Source of the DNA: Deltaproteobacteria bacterium
GTDB taxonomy: Bacteria; Desulfobacterota; DSM-4660; Desulfatiglandales; Desulfatiglandaceae
Assembly (NCBI GenBank): GCA_019307815.1
Contig: JAFDIV010000002.1
Span: 62,001 to 126,000, forward strand
Direction of reading: 5' to 3'
Length of the DNA: 64,000 nucleotides
Under the pieces are notes generated by a model. It saw only the letters and a list, made by a program, of their open reading frames with translations, made no database searches and was not told the origin of the DNA. The position numbers and the translations under genes are program-made. Positions 21,031-33,878 of the stretch are shown in pieces (position 1 is the stretch's first letter; each line of letters starts with the position of its first letter).

Positions 21031-21310
21031 CTTGTGCCTCCCTTGGAATCGCCTCCTTGGAGCTTCCTGCTATATTTCGCAATATATACACGATGCACAC
21101 TGCAAAATCGCTCGACTCTTATAGCTTAATGCCAATAAATAAGCAAATGTCTTACGAGCAATTTTTGGCATAATCCTGGGATAAAAATCGTTTGATATTC
21201 ATCGGGACATGTGGTATGAGCACCTACTGGGTATGGAGTGTTTTTCTTTAAAAAATTACGCACTTTAGCCTTAGCTGGGGGCGAAATCTCAAGGAAAGGA
21301 GAGAGGTGAT

Positions 21311-22219
21311 ATGGCAGCAAAATTGATTAAAGGTACTGAGATTCGTGAAGAAATCCTTGCAGAGATCAAGGAAGAGGTGGAAAAAATCAAGGCCGAACAT
21401 GGAGTAGTCCCGGGATTGGTTACCATTTTGGTGGGGGAAAATCCTGCCTCCGTATCCTATGTGACAGCCAAGATTCGCACTGCAAAGAGCCTAGGATTCA
21501 AGGAGGTTCAGGATAATCAGTCAGAGGATATCTCCGAAGAGGATTTGCTGGCCTTGATCGACAAGTATAACAAGGACGATACGATCCACGGGATACTGGT
21601 TCAGCTTCCTCTTCCCAAGCATATCAATGAGAAGAAGGTATTGAATGCTATTGACCCAGACAAAGACGTGGATGGATTTCATCCGGTCAATGTGGGGAGA
21701 CTCATGATCGGTGGGTCAGAGGTCAAATTTCCGCCTTGTACGCCTGCAGGAATCCAAGAGATGATCGTAAGGGCTGGTGTTCAGACCGAGGGGGCTGAGG
21801 TGGTGGTAGTAGGCCGTTCTAACATCGTGGGAAAGCCCATTGCAGTAATGATGATGCAAAAGGGCCCCGGTGCTAATGCCACTGTAACGGTGGTTCATAC
21901 TAGGACAAAAGATCTGGCGGCCCACTGTAAAAGGGCTGACATCCTGATTGTGGCAGCCGGCGTCCCTGGCCTGGTAAAGCCTGAATGGATCAAACCAGGG
22001 GCGTGTGTCATTGATGTGGGCGTAAACCGGGTAGGAGAGAAGATCAGCGAGAAGACGGGCAAGAAGGTGGCCATTCTCAAAGGTGACGTGGACTTTGACG
22101 CGGCCAAGGAGATTGCCGGCTGGATTACGCCAGTGCCGGGCGGCGTTGGTCCCATGACCATCACCATGCTCATGAAAAATACCCTTAACTCCCTGAAATT
22201 TCGCCTGGGAATTGCCTAG
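21311..22219 (+). CDS. folD: Bifunctional methylene-THF dehydrogenase / methenyl-THF cyclohydrolase
   Basis: GLVTILVGENPASVSYVTAKIRTAKSLG, HGILVQLPLPKHI, TPVPGGVGPMTITMLMKNT. Confidence 0.96.
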   Translation: MAAKLIKGTEIREEILAEIKEEVEKIKAEHGVVPGLVTILVGENPASVSYVTAKIRTAKSLGFKEVQDNQSEDISEEDLLALIDKYNKDDTIHGILVQLPLPKHINEKKVLNAIDPDKDVDGFHPVNVGRLMIGGSEVKFPPCTPAGIQEMIVRAGVQTEGAEVVVVGRSNIVGKPIAVMMMQKGPGANATVTVVHTRTKDLAAHCKRADILIVAAGVPGLVKPEWIKPGACVIDVGVNRVGEKISEKTGKKVAILKGDVDFDAAKEIAGWITPVPGGVGPMTITMLMKNTLNSLKFRLGIA

Positions 22220-22244
22220 GAAATCCACATAATTAAAGTAAAAT

Positions 22245-22294
22245 AGCCCCGGCCAGGCAATAAGGTATGTGTACGTGACTGCCGGGGCTTTTTT
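22245..22294 (+). terminator. Rho-independent terminator after folD
   Basis: AGCCCCGGC ... GCCGGGGCT followed by T6. Confidence 0.85.
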
Positions 22295-22426
22295 ATGGGG
22301 CCATGGAGTGGGCCAGATACGGGTACATTGACAGGAGGAAAGGTTTTGGATAACAAAGGTAAAGGGGGTATAATAATCATTTACTGTTCACCGTTTGCCG
22401 TTTACTGTTGGCCGTTGACGGGTTAG

Positions 22427-23761
<1,335 letters not shown>

Positions 23762-23863
23762 AGGAGGCTTAGGGTAGGAGGGAGGACGCTAAATTTGGAA
23801 TATCTTGTTCCCCTGCCCTATCAAAGACATTATTAAGTGCTTTTGAGGGATTATTGAGCAGCA

Positions 23864-25747
23864 ATGGCCACTGTTTACGAAAAACAATATGATGTGATTG
23901 TGGTGGGAGGTGGGCATGCAGGCTGTGAGGCGGCCCTTGCAGCGGCCAGGATGGGTCACCCTACACTGCTCCTGACCATCAATCTCGACCACATCGCAGC
24001 AATGAGCTGCAATCCGGCCATCGGAGGGCTTGCAAAAGGTCATCTGGTCAAGGAGATTGATGCCCTAGGCGGTGAGATGGCCAAAAACGCTGATGCCACT
24101 GGGATTCAATTCCGCCGTCTAAACACCCGCAAGGGCCTGGCTGTTCAGGGCTCACGGTCCCAGAACGATATGGACCTCTACCGAAAACGGATGAAGTCCA
24201 TCCTGGAAAAACAGGATAACCTGGATATCCGCCAGGCCATGGTGGAGCGCCTCCTCATACGGGACGGCAAGGTCTATGGTGTTGAGACCCAGATCCATGA
24301 ACAATTCCTTTCCAAGACCGTGATCCTTACCACAGGCACCTTTATGCGGGGCCTTATACATGTTGGGCTTGATCACTTTCCGGCGGGAAGGATGGGGGAT
24401 CCCCCTTCAAATCAGTTGTCCAAGCAGTGGACTGAACTCGGTTTTGACGTGGGACGCCTCAAGACCGGTACTACGCCTAGAGTCAACGGACGGACCATTG
24501 ATTTCAGTTCCTTGGAAGTGCAGCATGGCGATGAGAAACCGAGGCCCTTTTCATTTTCCACAACAGAGATCCCTTTGCCGCAGGTTCCTTGCTATATTAC
24601 TTACACTAATGATAGGACCCATGACATTATCAAGGGTGGCCTTGACCGATCGCCTCTTTACAGCGGCGTTATAAAGGGTACCGGTGCAAGATACTGTCCC
24701 TCTATAGAGGACAAGGTTGTGCGGTTTGCAGAGAAGCCCAGGCACCAAATCTTTTTGGAACCGCAGGGGCTTGACACAGTGGAAATTTATCCCAATGGGC
24801 TTGCCACGAGCTTGCCCATTGATATCCAGATCAAGATGGTTCGCTCAATACCAGGACTTGAGCGGGCTGAGATATTGAGGCCAGGCTACGCCATAGAATA
24901 CGACTATGTAAATCCCATTGAGCTCAAGCCTTCCTTGGAGACCAAGCGGGTTGAAGGCCTTTTCCATGCGGGCCAGATAAATGGTACATCGGGGTACGAG
25001 GAAGCAGCTGCCCAGGGTCTTATTGCCGGAATCAATGCGGTGATGAAGGTGAGAGGGGAAGATCCTCTTATCCTCGGTCGCGCCCAGGCATACATAGGCG
25101 TATTGATAGATGACCTAGTTACCAAGGGGACCAATGAGCCATACCGGATGTTTACCTCCAGAGCGGAGTATCGACTCCTATTGAGAGAAGACAATGCGGA
25201 TTTCAGGCTGAGGGATATAGGCTATGAGCTTGGCCTTGTTTCTAATGAAGAGTATCTCAGATTTTGCCGCAAGCGCAATCTAGTGGAAGAACTGATGGCT
25301 AGGCTAAAGGAAATTAAGGTAAGGCCTACGCCAGGCGTTCAGGATAGGCTCCATTCATTGGGCTCTTCACCTATCAAGAATGTGACAACATTGGAACAGT
25401 TGCTTAGGAGAAACGAGATATTCTATGAGCACCTTCAGCTTTTTGATCCTGATCTGCCGCATGTGGAGGAACAGGTTGCAGAAGAAGTGGAAACCCGGAT
25501 AAAGTACGAGGGATATATTAAGCGCCAAGAGAGGCATGTGGAGAAGATGAGGCACATGGAGTCTGTACATATCCCTAGTAGTGTTGATTATTACAAGGTT
25601 CATGGGCTTTCAACAGAGGTGAGGCAGAAGCTGGATCAGATAAGGCCAGTATCCCTTGGGCAGGCATCTCGTATCTCTGGAGTGACACCGGCAGCTATTA
25701 TGGCCCTCCAGGTTCACTTGAAGAAGATGGAGACAATGGCGGCATAG
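23864..25747 (+). CDS. mnmG: tRNA uridine-5-carboxymethylaminomethyl modification enzyme MnmG (GidA)
   Basis: [49 protein letters not shown]. Confidence 0.97.
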   Translation: MATVYEKQYDVIVVGGGHAGCEAALAAARMGHPTLLLTINLDHIAAMSCNPAIGGLAKGHLVKEIDALGGEMAKNADATGIQFRRLNTRKGLAVQGSRSQNDMDLYRKRMKSILEKQDNLDIRQAMVERLLIRDGKVYGVETQIHEQFLSKTVILTTGTFMRGLIHVGLDHFPAGRMGDPPSNQLSKQWTELGFDVGRLKTGTTPRVNGRTIDFSSLEVQHGDEKPRPFSFSTTEIPLPQVPCYITYTNDRTHDIIKGGLDRSPLYSGVIKGTGARYCPSIEDKVVRFAEKPRHQIFLEPQGLDTVEIYPNGLATSLPIDIQIKMVRSIPGLERAEILRPGYAIEYDYVNPIELKPSLETKRVEGLFHAGQINGTSGYEEAAAQGLIAGINAVMKVRGEDPLILGRAQAYIGVLIDDLVTKGTNEPYRMFTSRAEYRLLLREDNADFRLRDIGYELGLVSNEEYLRFCRKRNLVEELMARLKEIKVRPTPGVQDRLHSLGSSPIKNVTTLEQLLRRNEIFYEHLQLFDPDLPHVEEQVAEEVETRIKYEGYIKRQERHVEKMRHMESVHIPSSVDYYKVHGLSTEVRQKLDQIRPVSLGQASRISGVTPAAIMALQVHLKKMETMAA

Positions 25748-25917
25748 AAGGCGGAGGAATACTGGAATAATCCGATGCTGGAATGTTGGGGCGGTGTAGC
25801 GGTGGACTATAAAACCATCTTAGGACCCATAAGTTGACAACACTACTTTAAAGGTATATGTATTTAAGATTTGGACGGAAATCAAGATATCAGTAGCGTA
25901 AAAATACGGGGGAAAAG

Positions 25918-26559
25918 ATGAATTGGTTTTTGAGGACCTTTACGACTTCGATAGGGAAGAAGCTAGTGATGGCAGCAACGGGTCTTATTTTCTGTCTTTT
26001 TCTTTTTACACACCTTATTGGTAACCTGATGGTTTATAGGGGAGGGGACAGGCTTGTGGCCTACTCTGAGGGTTTGCATAGGCTGGGTTTGATAATCAAC
26101 GTAGCAGAATGGGGTTTGGTGATTTTTGCGCTTTTTCATATATGCTTTGCGGGGGTACTTTTTTACGAAAATTGGCGTGCTAGGCCAGTAGGATATGTCA
26201 TGAAAAGGCGAGCTGGAGGCAGGACCTGGAGTTCAGCCACCATGCCTTACACAGGGCTTTATCTTCTTATCTTTGTGATCATCCATCTGATCAACTTCCA
26301 TTTTGCAAAGAGATCAGACCAGAGCATTTATCAAATAGTGGTACATACATTTTCCCATCCAGGATATGTGGCCTTTTATGTATTTTCCATGGTTGTAGCT
26401 GGGTTTCATGTGCGCCACGGTCTGTGGAGCGCATTTCAGACCTTAGGGCTAAACCATCCCAAGTATATGCCCTTTATCCGTAAGGCGAGCGTGGTCTTTG
26501 GCGTGATCGTAGGGGTGGGGTTTGGATCAATCCCTGTATACTTGCTCTCGTTGGTATAA
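25918..26559 (+). CDS. sdhC: Succinate dehydrogenase/fumarate reductase cytochrome b subunit
   Basis: 5-TM protein with conserved histidines; directly upstream of SdhA and SdhB. Confidence 0.92.
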   Translation: MNWFLRTFTTSIGKKLVMAATGLIFCLFLFTHLIGNLMVYRGGDRLVAYSEGLHRLGLIINVAEWGLVIFALFHICFAGVLFYENWRARPVGYVMKRRAGGRTWSSATMPYTGLYLLIFVIIHLINFHFAKRSDQSIYQIVVHTFSHPGYVAFYVFSMVVAGFHVRHGLWSAFQTLGLNHPKYMPFIRKASVVFGVIVGVGFGSIPVYLLSLV

Positions 26560-26573
26560 GGAGGGAGGCACTG

Positions 26574-28487
26574 ATGAAACTGGATCCCAAGGTACCTGCA
26601 GGCCCTATTGAGCAGAAGTGGGACAGGCATCGGTTTGAGCTTAAGCTGGTGAGCCCTGCTAATAAGAGGAAATTTCAGATTATTGTGGTGGGAACGGGCC
26701 TTGCCGGGGCCTCTGCCTCTGCTACCTTGGCCGAACTTGGCTACAATGTAAAGACCTTCTGTATCCAGGATACCCCGCGGCGTGCCCACAGCATAGCGGC
26801 CCAGGGAGGCATTAATGCGGCCAAGAACTATCCTGGGGACGGTGACAGCATCTGGCGTCTTTTTTACGATACCATCAAAGGCGGAGACTTTCGCTCCAGG
26901 GAGGCCAATGTATATCGGCTTGCCCAGATCAGCAACAATATTATTGATCAGTGTGTGGCCCAAGGGGTCCCATTTGCCAGGGAGTATGGGGGGTTGCTCG
27001 CAAATCGGTCCTTTGGTGGCGCCCAGGTATCTCGCACATTTTATGCGAGGGGGCAAACAGGGCAGCAATTATTGCTAGGCGCCTATTCAGCCATGATGAG
27101 GCAAGTGGCGGCTGGGAAGGTAACCATGTTCCCCCGAAGGGAAATGATGGATTTGGTAGTGGTGAATGGTTGTGCGAGGGGAATAATCGCCCGTAATCTG
27201 ATAACCGGTGAAATTGAGGCCCATGCGGCCCACGCCGTAGTGCTAGCTACCGGAGGTTATGGCAATGTGTATTTTCTATCAACGAATGGGATGAGCTCCA
27301 ATGTGAGCGCCATATGGAGGGCACATAAGCGGGGAGCTTTTTTTGCGAACCCCTCTTTTGTACAGATACATCCTACCTGTATACCAGTTCACGGGACCTA
27401 TCAGTCAAAGCTCACATTGATGAGTGAGAGTCTTCGAAATGATGGCCGTGTTTGGGTTCCCAAGAAACCTGGCGACAAGCGCCCGCCCAATGAGATCCCA
27501 GAAGATGAGCGTGACTATTATTTGGAGAGAAAATATCCAAGTTTTGGGAACCTGGTGCCAAGGGATGTGGCCTCCCGTGCTGCAAAGGAGCAATGTGATG
27601 CGGGGAAGGGTGTTGGGCCTACCGGCTATGCAGTATACCTGGATTTCAAGGATGCTATTGAAAGAGATGGTAAGGAGGTAATAGAGAAGAAATACGGAAA
27701 CTTATTTGAGATGTATGAACGAATCACGGGTGAAAACGCCTATGAAAGGCCCATGATGATTTATCCTGCTGTGCACTATGTAATGGGGGGCCTCTGGGTG
27801 GACTACAATCTCATGAGTACTATCCCGGGGCTGTTTGTACTTGGTGAGGCCAATTTTTCTGACCATGGGGCCAATCGTTTAGGGGCCAGCGCCCTGATGC
27901 AGGGATTGGCCGATGGGTATTTCATTATCCCTTATACCATTGGAGGTTATCTGGCTGGCTCCAGCTTGGATGATATTAATGAGAGCCATAAGGCCTTTGA
28001 AGAGGCTCAAAAAGAAGCGCATGAGCGAATCCAGAAACTCCTTTCCCTCAAAGGAAGGCGTACTGTGGATGACATTCACAGGGAGCTTGGTCACATTATG
28101 TGGGAATATTGTGGCATGGCAAGGAGTTATGAGGGGCTGGAGAAGGCAAAGCAACTGATTCCCGAGCTTCGGGAGACATTTTGGAAGGAGGCTATAGTCC
28201 CTGGGAATGGGAGACAGTTGAACCAGACTTTAGAAAGGGCAGGTCGGGTGGCGGACTTTCTAGAGTTTGCTGAACTTATGGTAGATGATGCCTATTCCAG
28301 GGAGGAGTCCTGTGGATGCCATTTCAATGTAAAGTATCAGACTGAAGATCATGAGGCCAAGAGGAATGATGAGACCTGTTGCTATGTCGGGGCCTGGGAG
28401 TACAGGGGTCCAGGCCAGCCTGAGACCCTACACAAAGAACCCCTTGAGTTTGAATACGTTGAGCTGATCCAGAGGAGCTACAAATGA
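26574..28487 (+). CDS. sdhA: Succinate dehydrogenase/fumarate reductase flavoprotein subunit
   Basis: [54 protein letters not shown]. Confidence 0.95.
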   Translation: MKLDPKVPAGPIEQKWDRHRFELKLVSPANKRKFQIIVVGTGLAGASASATLAELGYNVKTFCIQDTPRRAHSIAAQGGINAAKNYPGDGDSIWRLFYDTIKGGDFRSREANVYRLAQISNNIIDQCVAQGVPFAREYGGLLANRSFGGAQVSRTFYARGQTGQQLLLGAYSAMMRQVAAGKVTMFPRREMMDLVVVNGCARGIIARNLITGEIEAHAAHAVVLATGGYGNVYFLSTNGMSSNVSAIWRAHKRGAFFANPSFVQIHPTCIPVHGTYQSKLTLMSESLRNDGRVWVPKKPGDKRPPNEIPEDERDYYLERKYPSFGNLVPRDVASRAAKEQCDAGKGVGPTGYAVYLDFKDAIERDGKEVIEKKYGNLFEMYERITGENAYERPMMIYPAVHYVMGGLWVDYNLMSTIPGLFVLGEANFSDHGANRLGASALMQGLADGYFIIPYTIGGYLAGSSLDDINESHKAFEEAQKEAHERIQKLLSLKGRRTVDDIHRELGHIMWEYCGMARSYEGLEKAKQLIPELRETFWKEAIVPGNGRQLNQTLERAGRVADFLEFAELMVDDAYSREESCGCHFNVKYQTEDHEAKRNDETCCYVGAWEYRGPGQPETLHKEPLEFEYVELIQRSYK

Positions 28488-29248
28488 GCAAGACCATCAA
28501 CCTTACATTAAAGATCTGGCGCCAGGAGGGACCTGAGGCAAAAGGGCGACTGGAGACCTATGAGATGAAGGATGTCTCTACGGACATGTCTTTTTTGGAG
28601 ATGTTGGATGTGCTCAATGAGAGGCTTACACTGGGGGGCAAGGAACCTGTTGCCTTTGATCACGATTGCCGCGAGGGTATATGTGGGGCCTGTGGAGCGG
28701 TTGTAAACGGTATTGCCCATGGGCCCATGAAGGCCACCACCTTGTGCCAACTTCATATGAGGCATTTTAAGGACGGTGATACGGTGGTGGTGGAGCCGTT
28801 CCGTGCGCGGCCCTTTAAGGTGATAAAAGATCTGGTGGTGGACCGAAGTGCCTTTGATAAGATAATACAAGCGGGCGGGTATATTTCGGTAAATACGGGC
28901 CAGGCGCCCGAGGCCAATACGATCCCCGTGCCCCCGCACAAGGTGGAGATGGCCATGGATGCGGCTGCCTGCATTGGCTGTGGCGCATGTGTGGCAGCGT
29001 GCCCCAATGCCTCTGCCATGCTGTTTGTGGGTGCCAAGATCTCACACTTGGCCCTGCTGCCCCAGGGGAGGCCCGAAGCGGCCAAAAGGGCCTTAAATAT
29101 GCTCAGAACCATGGATGAACTGGGCTTTGGGAATTGCAGCAACGAGACAGAATGTGAGGCAGTTTGCCCCAAAGAGATTTCCATTACCAACATTGCAAGG
29201 TTTAACCGCGAATTTATTAAGGCAAGCTTTGGGTCACAGGAGGAGTAA
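28484..29248 (+). CDS. sdhB: Succinate dehydrogenase/fumarate reductase iron-sulfur subunit
   Basis: [16 protein letters not shown] ([2Fe-2S]), [13 protein letters not shown] ([4Fe-4S]). Confidence 0.95.
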   Translation: MSKTINLTLKIWRQEGPEAKGRLETYEMKDVSTDMSFLEMLDVLNERLTLGGKEPVAFDHDCREGICGACGAVVNGIAHGPMKATTLCQLHMRHFKDGDTVVVEPFRARPFKVIKDLVVDRSAFDKIIQAGGYISVNTGQAPEANTIPVPPHKVEMAMDAAACIGCGACVAACPNASAMLFVGAKISHLALLPQGRPEAAKRALNMLRTMDELGFGNCSNETECEAVCPKEISITNIARFNREFIKASFGSQEE

Positions 29249-29420
29249 CCCCTTCCTATATCTGCCTGAGAGCTTTTCCTTCATTTTTTGCTTGACAGGC
29301 ATCCTCAATTTTTTTATACAGCCACTTCAACAGCTTTTAGCCATTATTCAAGGAATTTGATTAGTTAAGGGCCCTTTCTAAAAGGAATACGGGGCTCAAT
29401 TTTACGGTGGGCATAACAAC

Positions 29421-29948
29421 ATGAGTCTCGAACAGTTCCTTATAGAACAGAAGGGCTCCATTTTGGGCCGATGGTTGGATACGCTCTTTGATGTATACCC
29501 AGAAGGGTCGCACGGCTTCTTGAGAAAGGCAAAAGAGCGTTTCTCAAACCCAGTGGGCTATACCCTGACCAAAGAGCTGGAAGTGCTCTATACAGAGATC
29601 CCAAAAGAAGGGATAAGCGAGAAGGCCCTCACATGTCTGAACAATATTTTGAGAATTCGTGCGGTTCAAGATCTTAAGCCATCGGAGGCATTAAGCTTTA
29701 TATTCGACTTAAAGACCATTGTTCGAGACGAGCTTAGGAAGAAAAAACCTGGCAATGGTGCGCAACTGGAACTGGTAGGGCTTGAGAAGAAGATCGATGA
29801 GATAGGCCTGGAGGCCTTTGATATCTATAGCAATTGTAAGAAGAAGATCTATGATCTTAGGGTCAATGAAATCAAAAGGCAGGTATCCAGGTTGATGGAA
29901 CGGGCAAACCTTGTTTGTGAGATCCCTGATGTGAGTGAGGATCTTTAG
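29421..29948 (+). CDS. RsbRD N-terminal-domain-like protein upstream of dsrM
   Basis: LIEQKGSILGRWLDTLFDVYP start resembles RsbRD_N; 44 bp upstream of DsrM. Confidence 0.65.
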   Translation: MSLEQFLIEQKGSILGRWLDTLFDVYPEGSHGFLRKAKERFSNPVGYTLTKELEVLYTEIPKEGISEKALTCLNNILRIRAVQDLKPSEALSFIFDLKTIVRDELRKKKPGNGAQLELVGLEKKIDEIGLEAFDIYSNCKKKIYDLRVNEIKRQVSRLMERANLVCEIPDVSEDL

Positions 29949-29991
29949 AGACGAAAACGGGAACAGGTTCTTTAAAGTGAGGTAAGGATTT

Positions 29992-31065
29992 ATGGGCTTT
30001 ATCGTCAGTATCCTCTTTTCCTTTTTCGCAGTGGTTGTGGTGGTGGCGGTTCCATGGATTGGCGTTGGGGCGCTGGATCTACGGTTTTTATTTGGTATCG
30101 TAGTACCTTATGCTGCAATGGCTATCTTTTTTATTGGGGTTGTAATTCGCGTGATTGACTGGGCGCGTTCCCCTGTGCCGTTCAGGATCCCCACTACAGG
30201 AGGCCAGCAGTGGTCCTTCCCTTGGATCAAGCACAACCGTATTGACAATCCCAAGAGCACTTGGGGGGTAATCCTTAGGATGTTTTTTGAAGTGGTTACC
30301 TTCCGTTCTCTGTTCAGAAACACAAGATTGGAATACAGGAGAGTGGAAGGAGCACCGAAGATAGACTATGAATGGGAGAAATGGCTTTGGCTGGCGGCCT
30401 TACTTTTTCATTACTCATTTTTTGTGATATTTCTTCGGCACTTCCGCTTTTTTATGGAGCCTATTCCCTATTTCGTGCAGATTTTGGATAAACTTGACGG
30501 GTTCTTGGAGCTGGGTATTTTGCCCTTTATCAATGGGCTTGGTGTACCTACTGTATATATAACTGATATGTTGCTGATGCTGGCCTTGACCTATCTATTT
30601 GTAAGGCGATTGTATATCCATCAGGTTCGGTACGTATCCCTTCCAGCTGATTATTTCCCTCTTTTCCTTATTCTGGCACTTGGGTTCACCGGCATTCTGA
30701 TGAGGTATTTCATCAGGGTGGATATCACAGCAGTCAAAACTCTTGCTGTAGGATTATTTAAATTTCACCCCAAGACGCCCGAAGGAATCGGGGTCATATT
30801 CTATATCCATCTATTTTGTATTTCCACGCTTATAGCGTATTTTCCTTTCAGCAAGCTCATGCATTTTGCAGGGATATTCCTGAGTCCCACCAGAAACCTA
30901 TCAAATAATAGCCGAATAAAGCGACATATAAATCCATGGAACTATCCTGTCAAGGTGCATACCTATGAGGAATATGAGGACGAGTTTAGGGAGCTGATGG
31001 TGGAAGCCGGGCTCCCGGTGGAAAAACAGCCTGAGACAACTGCCGAGACGGGAGAAAAGGAGTAA
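29992..31065 (+). CDS. dsrM: DsrM, sulfite reduction-associated complex cytochrome b subunit
   Basis: Polytopic NarI-like protein; first gene of a DsrMKJOP gene order. Confidence 0.92.
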   Translation: MGFIVSILFSFFAVVVVVAVPWIGVGALDLRFLFGIVVPYAAMAIFFIGVVIRVIDWARSPVPFRIPTTGGQQWSFPWIKHNRIDNPKSTWGVILRMFFEVVTFRSLFRNTRLEYRRVEGAPKIDYEWEKWLWLAALLFHYSFFVIFLRHFRFFMEPIPYFVQILDKLDGFLELGILPFINGLGVPTVYITDMLLMLALTYLFVRRLYIHQVRYVSLPADYFPLFLILALGFTGILMRYFIRVDITAVKTLAVGLFKFHPKTPEGIGVIFYIHLFCISTLIAYFPFSKLMHFAGIFLSPTRNLSNNSRIKRHINPWNYPVKVHTYEEYEDEFRELMVEAGLPVEKQPETTAETGEKE

Positions 31066-31069
31066 CTCT

Positions 31070-32698
31070 ATGGCGGACGTTCCAAAACCAGAAGAATTAG
31101 CCCAGATAGACCACCGACCCCCTGTTTTTAGGCCCTGGATTGATAGCCCTGTTGAGATGCGAAAAGGCATCTATTGTTATGGGGCAAAGGGCAAGAATTT
31201 GGCTGTAGTAGATATGCCAAATGCCAGGGACTGGAACCCAGCGGATGAAGACTGGAAGTTGCCCGAGAACTGGGAGGATATTATTAAGGAAGGAATGAGC
31301 GATAGGCTGGATAGATTCCGGTCTTTCAAGCTCTTTATGGACATTTGCGTGCGGTGTGGAGCATGTGCTGACAAATGCCATTTCTTCATCGGCTCGGGTG
31401 ATCCCAAGAATATGCCTGTCTTGAGGGCAGAACTATTAAGGTCGGTGTATAGACGTTACCATACTTTGGGAGGGAAGATCTTCGGCAAACTGGCCGGTGC
31501 TCGTGATCTTACCGAAGACGTGCTCAAGGAATGGTGGTATTACCTGTATCAGTGCACAGAGTGCAGGAGATGTTCACTTTTCTGTCCCTATGGTATTGAT
31601 ACGGCCGAAGTGACCATCATCGGCAGAGAGCTTACAAACCTCCTGGGACTGAATACCGATTGGATCCAGGCCCCAGTTGCAAATTGCTATCGTACAGGTA
31701 ACCACTTGGGCATTCAACCGCACGCTTATAAGGACATGATTGACTTCTTTGTGGATGAGATTGAGGAAGTAACCGGTGTGCGTGTGAATCCTAGCTTCAA
31801 CCGTAAGGGAGCAGAGATCCTTTTCATCACTCCCTCTGGTGACGTGTTTGCAGATCCTGGAACTTACACCTGTATGGGCTACTTGATGCTGTTCCATTAC
31901 TTAGAGAGTATGGGGTTGGACATCACTTGGAGTACCTATGCATCTGAGGGCGGAAATTTTGGCTACTTCACGTCCCATGAGATGGCAAAGCGGTTGAACG
32001 CAAAGATGTATGCCGAGGCCAAGCGTCTTGGCGTGAAATGGATCCTTGGCGGGGAATGTGGACATATGTGGCGCGTTATCAATCAGTATATGGACACGTT
32101 TAACGGACCGGCCGATTTTCTTGAAGAACCGGTTTCTCCCATCACCGGGACCAAATTTGAGAACGGCAAGTCCACCAAGATGGTCCATATCACCGAGTTT
32201 ACCGCAGATCTGATCAGACACAACAAGTTGAACCTTGACCCAAGCCGCAACGATAATCTCGTGGTCACCTTCCATGATTCCTGTAACCCGGCAAGAGGGA
32301 TGGGCCTTTTTGAAGAACCCAGATACGTGATTAAGAGCGTGTGTAACAACTTCTATGAAATGCCTCCCGAGACCATCAGGGAACAGACATTCTGCTGTGG
32401 AAGTGGTGCCGGACTAAATGCCGGTGAAAATATGGAGCTTAGGATGCGAGGGGGGTTGCCGCGTGCCAATGCGGTCAAGTATGTGCATGAAAAGTATGGA
32501 GTGAATATGATGGCCTGCATTTGCGCTATAGACCGCGCTGTGCTGCCTACATTGATGGAATATTGGGTGCCTGAGGTCCAAATTACGGGCGTTCACGAGC
32601 TTGTGGCTAATGCGCTGATTCTTGAAGGAGAGAAGGAAAGAACAACCAATTTGCGCGGCGAACCGCTTCCGGGAATGGAGGAAGAAGAGGATGTATGA
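31070..32698 (+). CDS. dsrK: DsrK, HdrD-like iron-sulfur subunit
   Basis: CVRCGACADKCHFF, CTECRRCSLFCPYG, CCG-type motif FCCGSGAGLNAGENMELRMR. Confidence 0.94.
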   Translation: MADVPKPEELAQIDHRPPVFRPWIDSPVEMRKGIYCYGAKGKNLAVVDMPNARDWNPADEDWKLPENWEDIIKEGMSDRLDRFRSFKLFMDICVRCGACADKCHFFIGSGDPKNMPVLRAELLRSVYRRYHTLGGKIFGKLAGARDLTEDVLKEWWYYLYQCTECRRCSLFCPYGIDTAEVTIIGRELTNLLGLNTDWIQAPVANCYRTGNHLGIQPHAYKDMIDFFVDEIEEVTGVRVNPSFNRKGAEILFITPSGDVFADPGTYTCMGYLMLFHYLESMGLDITWSTYASEGGNFGYFTSHEMAKRLNAKMYAEAKRLGVKWILGGECGHMWRVINQYMDTFNGPADFLEEPVSPITGTKFENGKSTKMVHITEFTADLIRHNKLNLDPSRNDNLVVTFHDSCNPARGMGLFEEPRYVIKSVCNNFYEMPPETIREQTFCCGSGAGLNAGENMELRMRGGLPRANAVKYVHEKYGVNMMACICAIDRAVLPTLMEYWVPEVQITGVHELVANALILEGEKERTTNLRGEPLPGMEEEEDV

Positions 32699-33077
32699 TG
32701 GAGGTAAGATCATTGTTGGCCTTATCATAGGCATCGGGCTGTTGCTTTCCCCGTTTTTCTATAATGCCGGCAAGGCAGTCAAGGCACCAGAGCCCGAGCT
32801 AACTCCCAAGGCAAAAGAGGCGAAGGTTTGTGTGGCTCCTACGCCTTACATGAGAAACAATCATATGCATCTTTTGGATGATTGGCGCCAGACAGTGGTC
32901 CGGAATGGGGAGAGGTATTACAAGGCCTCAACTGGGAAGATGTATTACAAAAGCTTGCAGGTTACTTGCCTGGATTGCCACTCCAATAAATCAAAATTTT
33001 GTGACCAGTGCCATAACTATATTGGCATGGACCCCTATTGCTGGGACTGCCATATTGTGCCGAAGGAGAATAAGTAA
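32691..33077 (+). CDS. dsrJ: DsrJ, multiheme cytochrome c
   Basis: N-terminal signal/anchor; three CxxCH motifs CLDCH, CDQCH, CWDCH; start ATG 32691 overlaps dsrK. Confidence 0.92.
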   Translation: MYDGGKIIVGLIIGIGLLLSPFFYNAGKAVKAPEPELTPKAKEAKVCVAPTPYMRNNHMHLLDDWRQTVVRNGERYYKASTGKMYYKSLQVTCLDCHSNKSKFCDQCHNYIGMDPYCWDCHIVPKENK

Positions 33078-33871
33078 TGGGTATTAGCAGAAGAAGGTTC
33101 CTAAAAGTGGCCGGCCTTTCCGCGATTATGGCGGTAGGGGGAAAGGCAGGTTTTGAGCTGTTGCGTCCTGGGCAGGTAGAAGCATCCCTTCCCCTGACAA
33201 AGGGAAAAAGGTGGGCCATGGTCATTGACATGCGTAAAGTCACGGACGAAATTATCCAGAAATGTAAAGAGGCATGCCACAAGGCACATAACGTACCTGA
33301 ATTCGGGAATCCGAAGGTGGAGCTTAAATGGATCTGGGAGGAGGAATTTGAGCATGCCTTTCCAGACCAAGAGCATGAATACGTTGCTGATGGGATAAAG
33401 GATAAAGGTTTCCCGTTGCTTTGCAACCACTGTTCAAATCCGCCCTGCTGTCGTGTGTGTCCGACAGGGGCCACTTGGCAGAGGGAAGACGGAATTGTGA
33501 TGATGGACTGGCACCGGTGTATAGGTTGCCGGTTCTGTATGGCAGGTTGCCCATATGGGTCCAGGAGTTTTAATTGGGGTGATCCCGGAAAGGCACCAAA
33601 GGAATTGAATCCGGATTTCCCAACAAATCCCGATTTTCCCACAAGGACCCTTGGGGTGGTGGAAAAGTGTACCTTTTGCAATGAGAGGTTAGCAAAGGGG
33701 CAGTTGCCGATCTGCGTGGAGGAGGCAAATAAAATAGAGAAGGATTCATTTATCTTTGGTGACTTGGCTGATCCGGACTCCAATGTAAGAAAGGCTCTCC
33801 GGAAACACTTTGCTATTCGTCGGAAACCTGAGTTGGGGACGAGTCCTAATGTTTATTACATTATAGGGTGA
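33077..33871 (+). CDS. dsrO: DsrO, periplasmic ferredoxin-like subunit
   Basis: Tat-like signal SRRRFLKVAGLSAI; CNHCSNPPCCRVCPTGAT, CIGCRFCMAGCPYG. Confidence 0.94.
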   Translation: MGISRRRFLKVAGLSAIMAVGGKAGFELLRPGQVEASLPLTKGKRWAMVIDMRKVTDEIIQKCKEACHKAHNVPEFGNPKVELKWIWEEEFEHAFPDQEHEYVADGIKDKGFPLLCNHCSNPPCCRVCPTGATWQREDGIVMMDWHRCIGCRFCMAGCPYGSRSFNWGDPGKAPKELNPDFPTNPDFPTRTLGVVEKCTFCNERLAKGQLPICVEEANKIEKDSFIFGDLADPDSNVRKALRKHFAIRRKPELGTSPNVYYIIG

Positions 33872-33878
33872 GGTTGTT

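Noticed and set aside
26436-27068. 210-aa minus-strand ORF opposite sdhC/sdhA
   Set aside because: Antisense shadow ORF.
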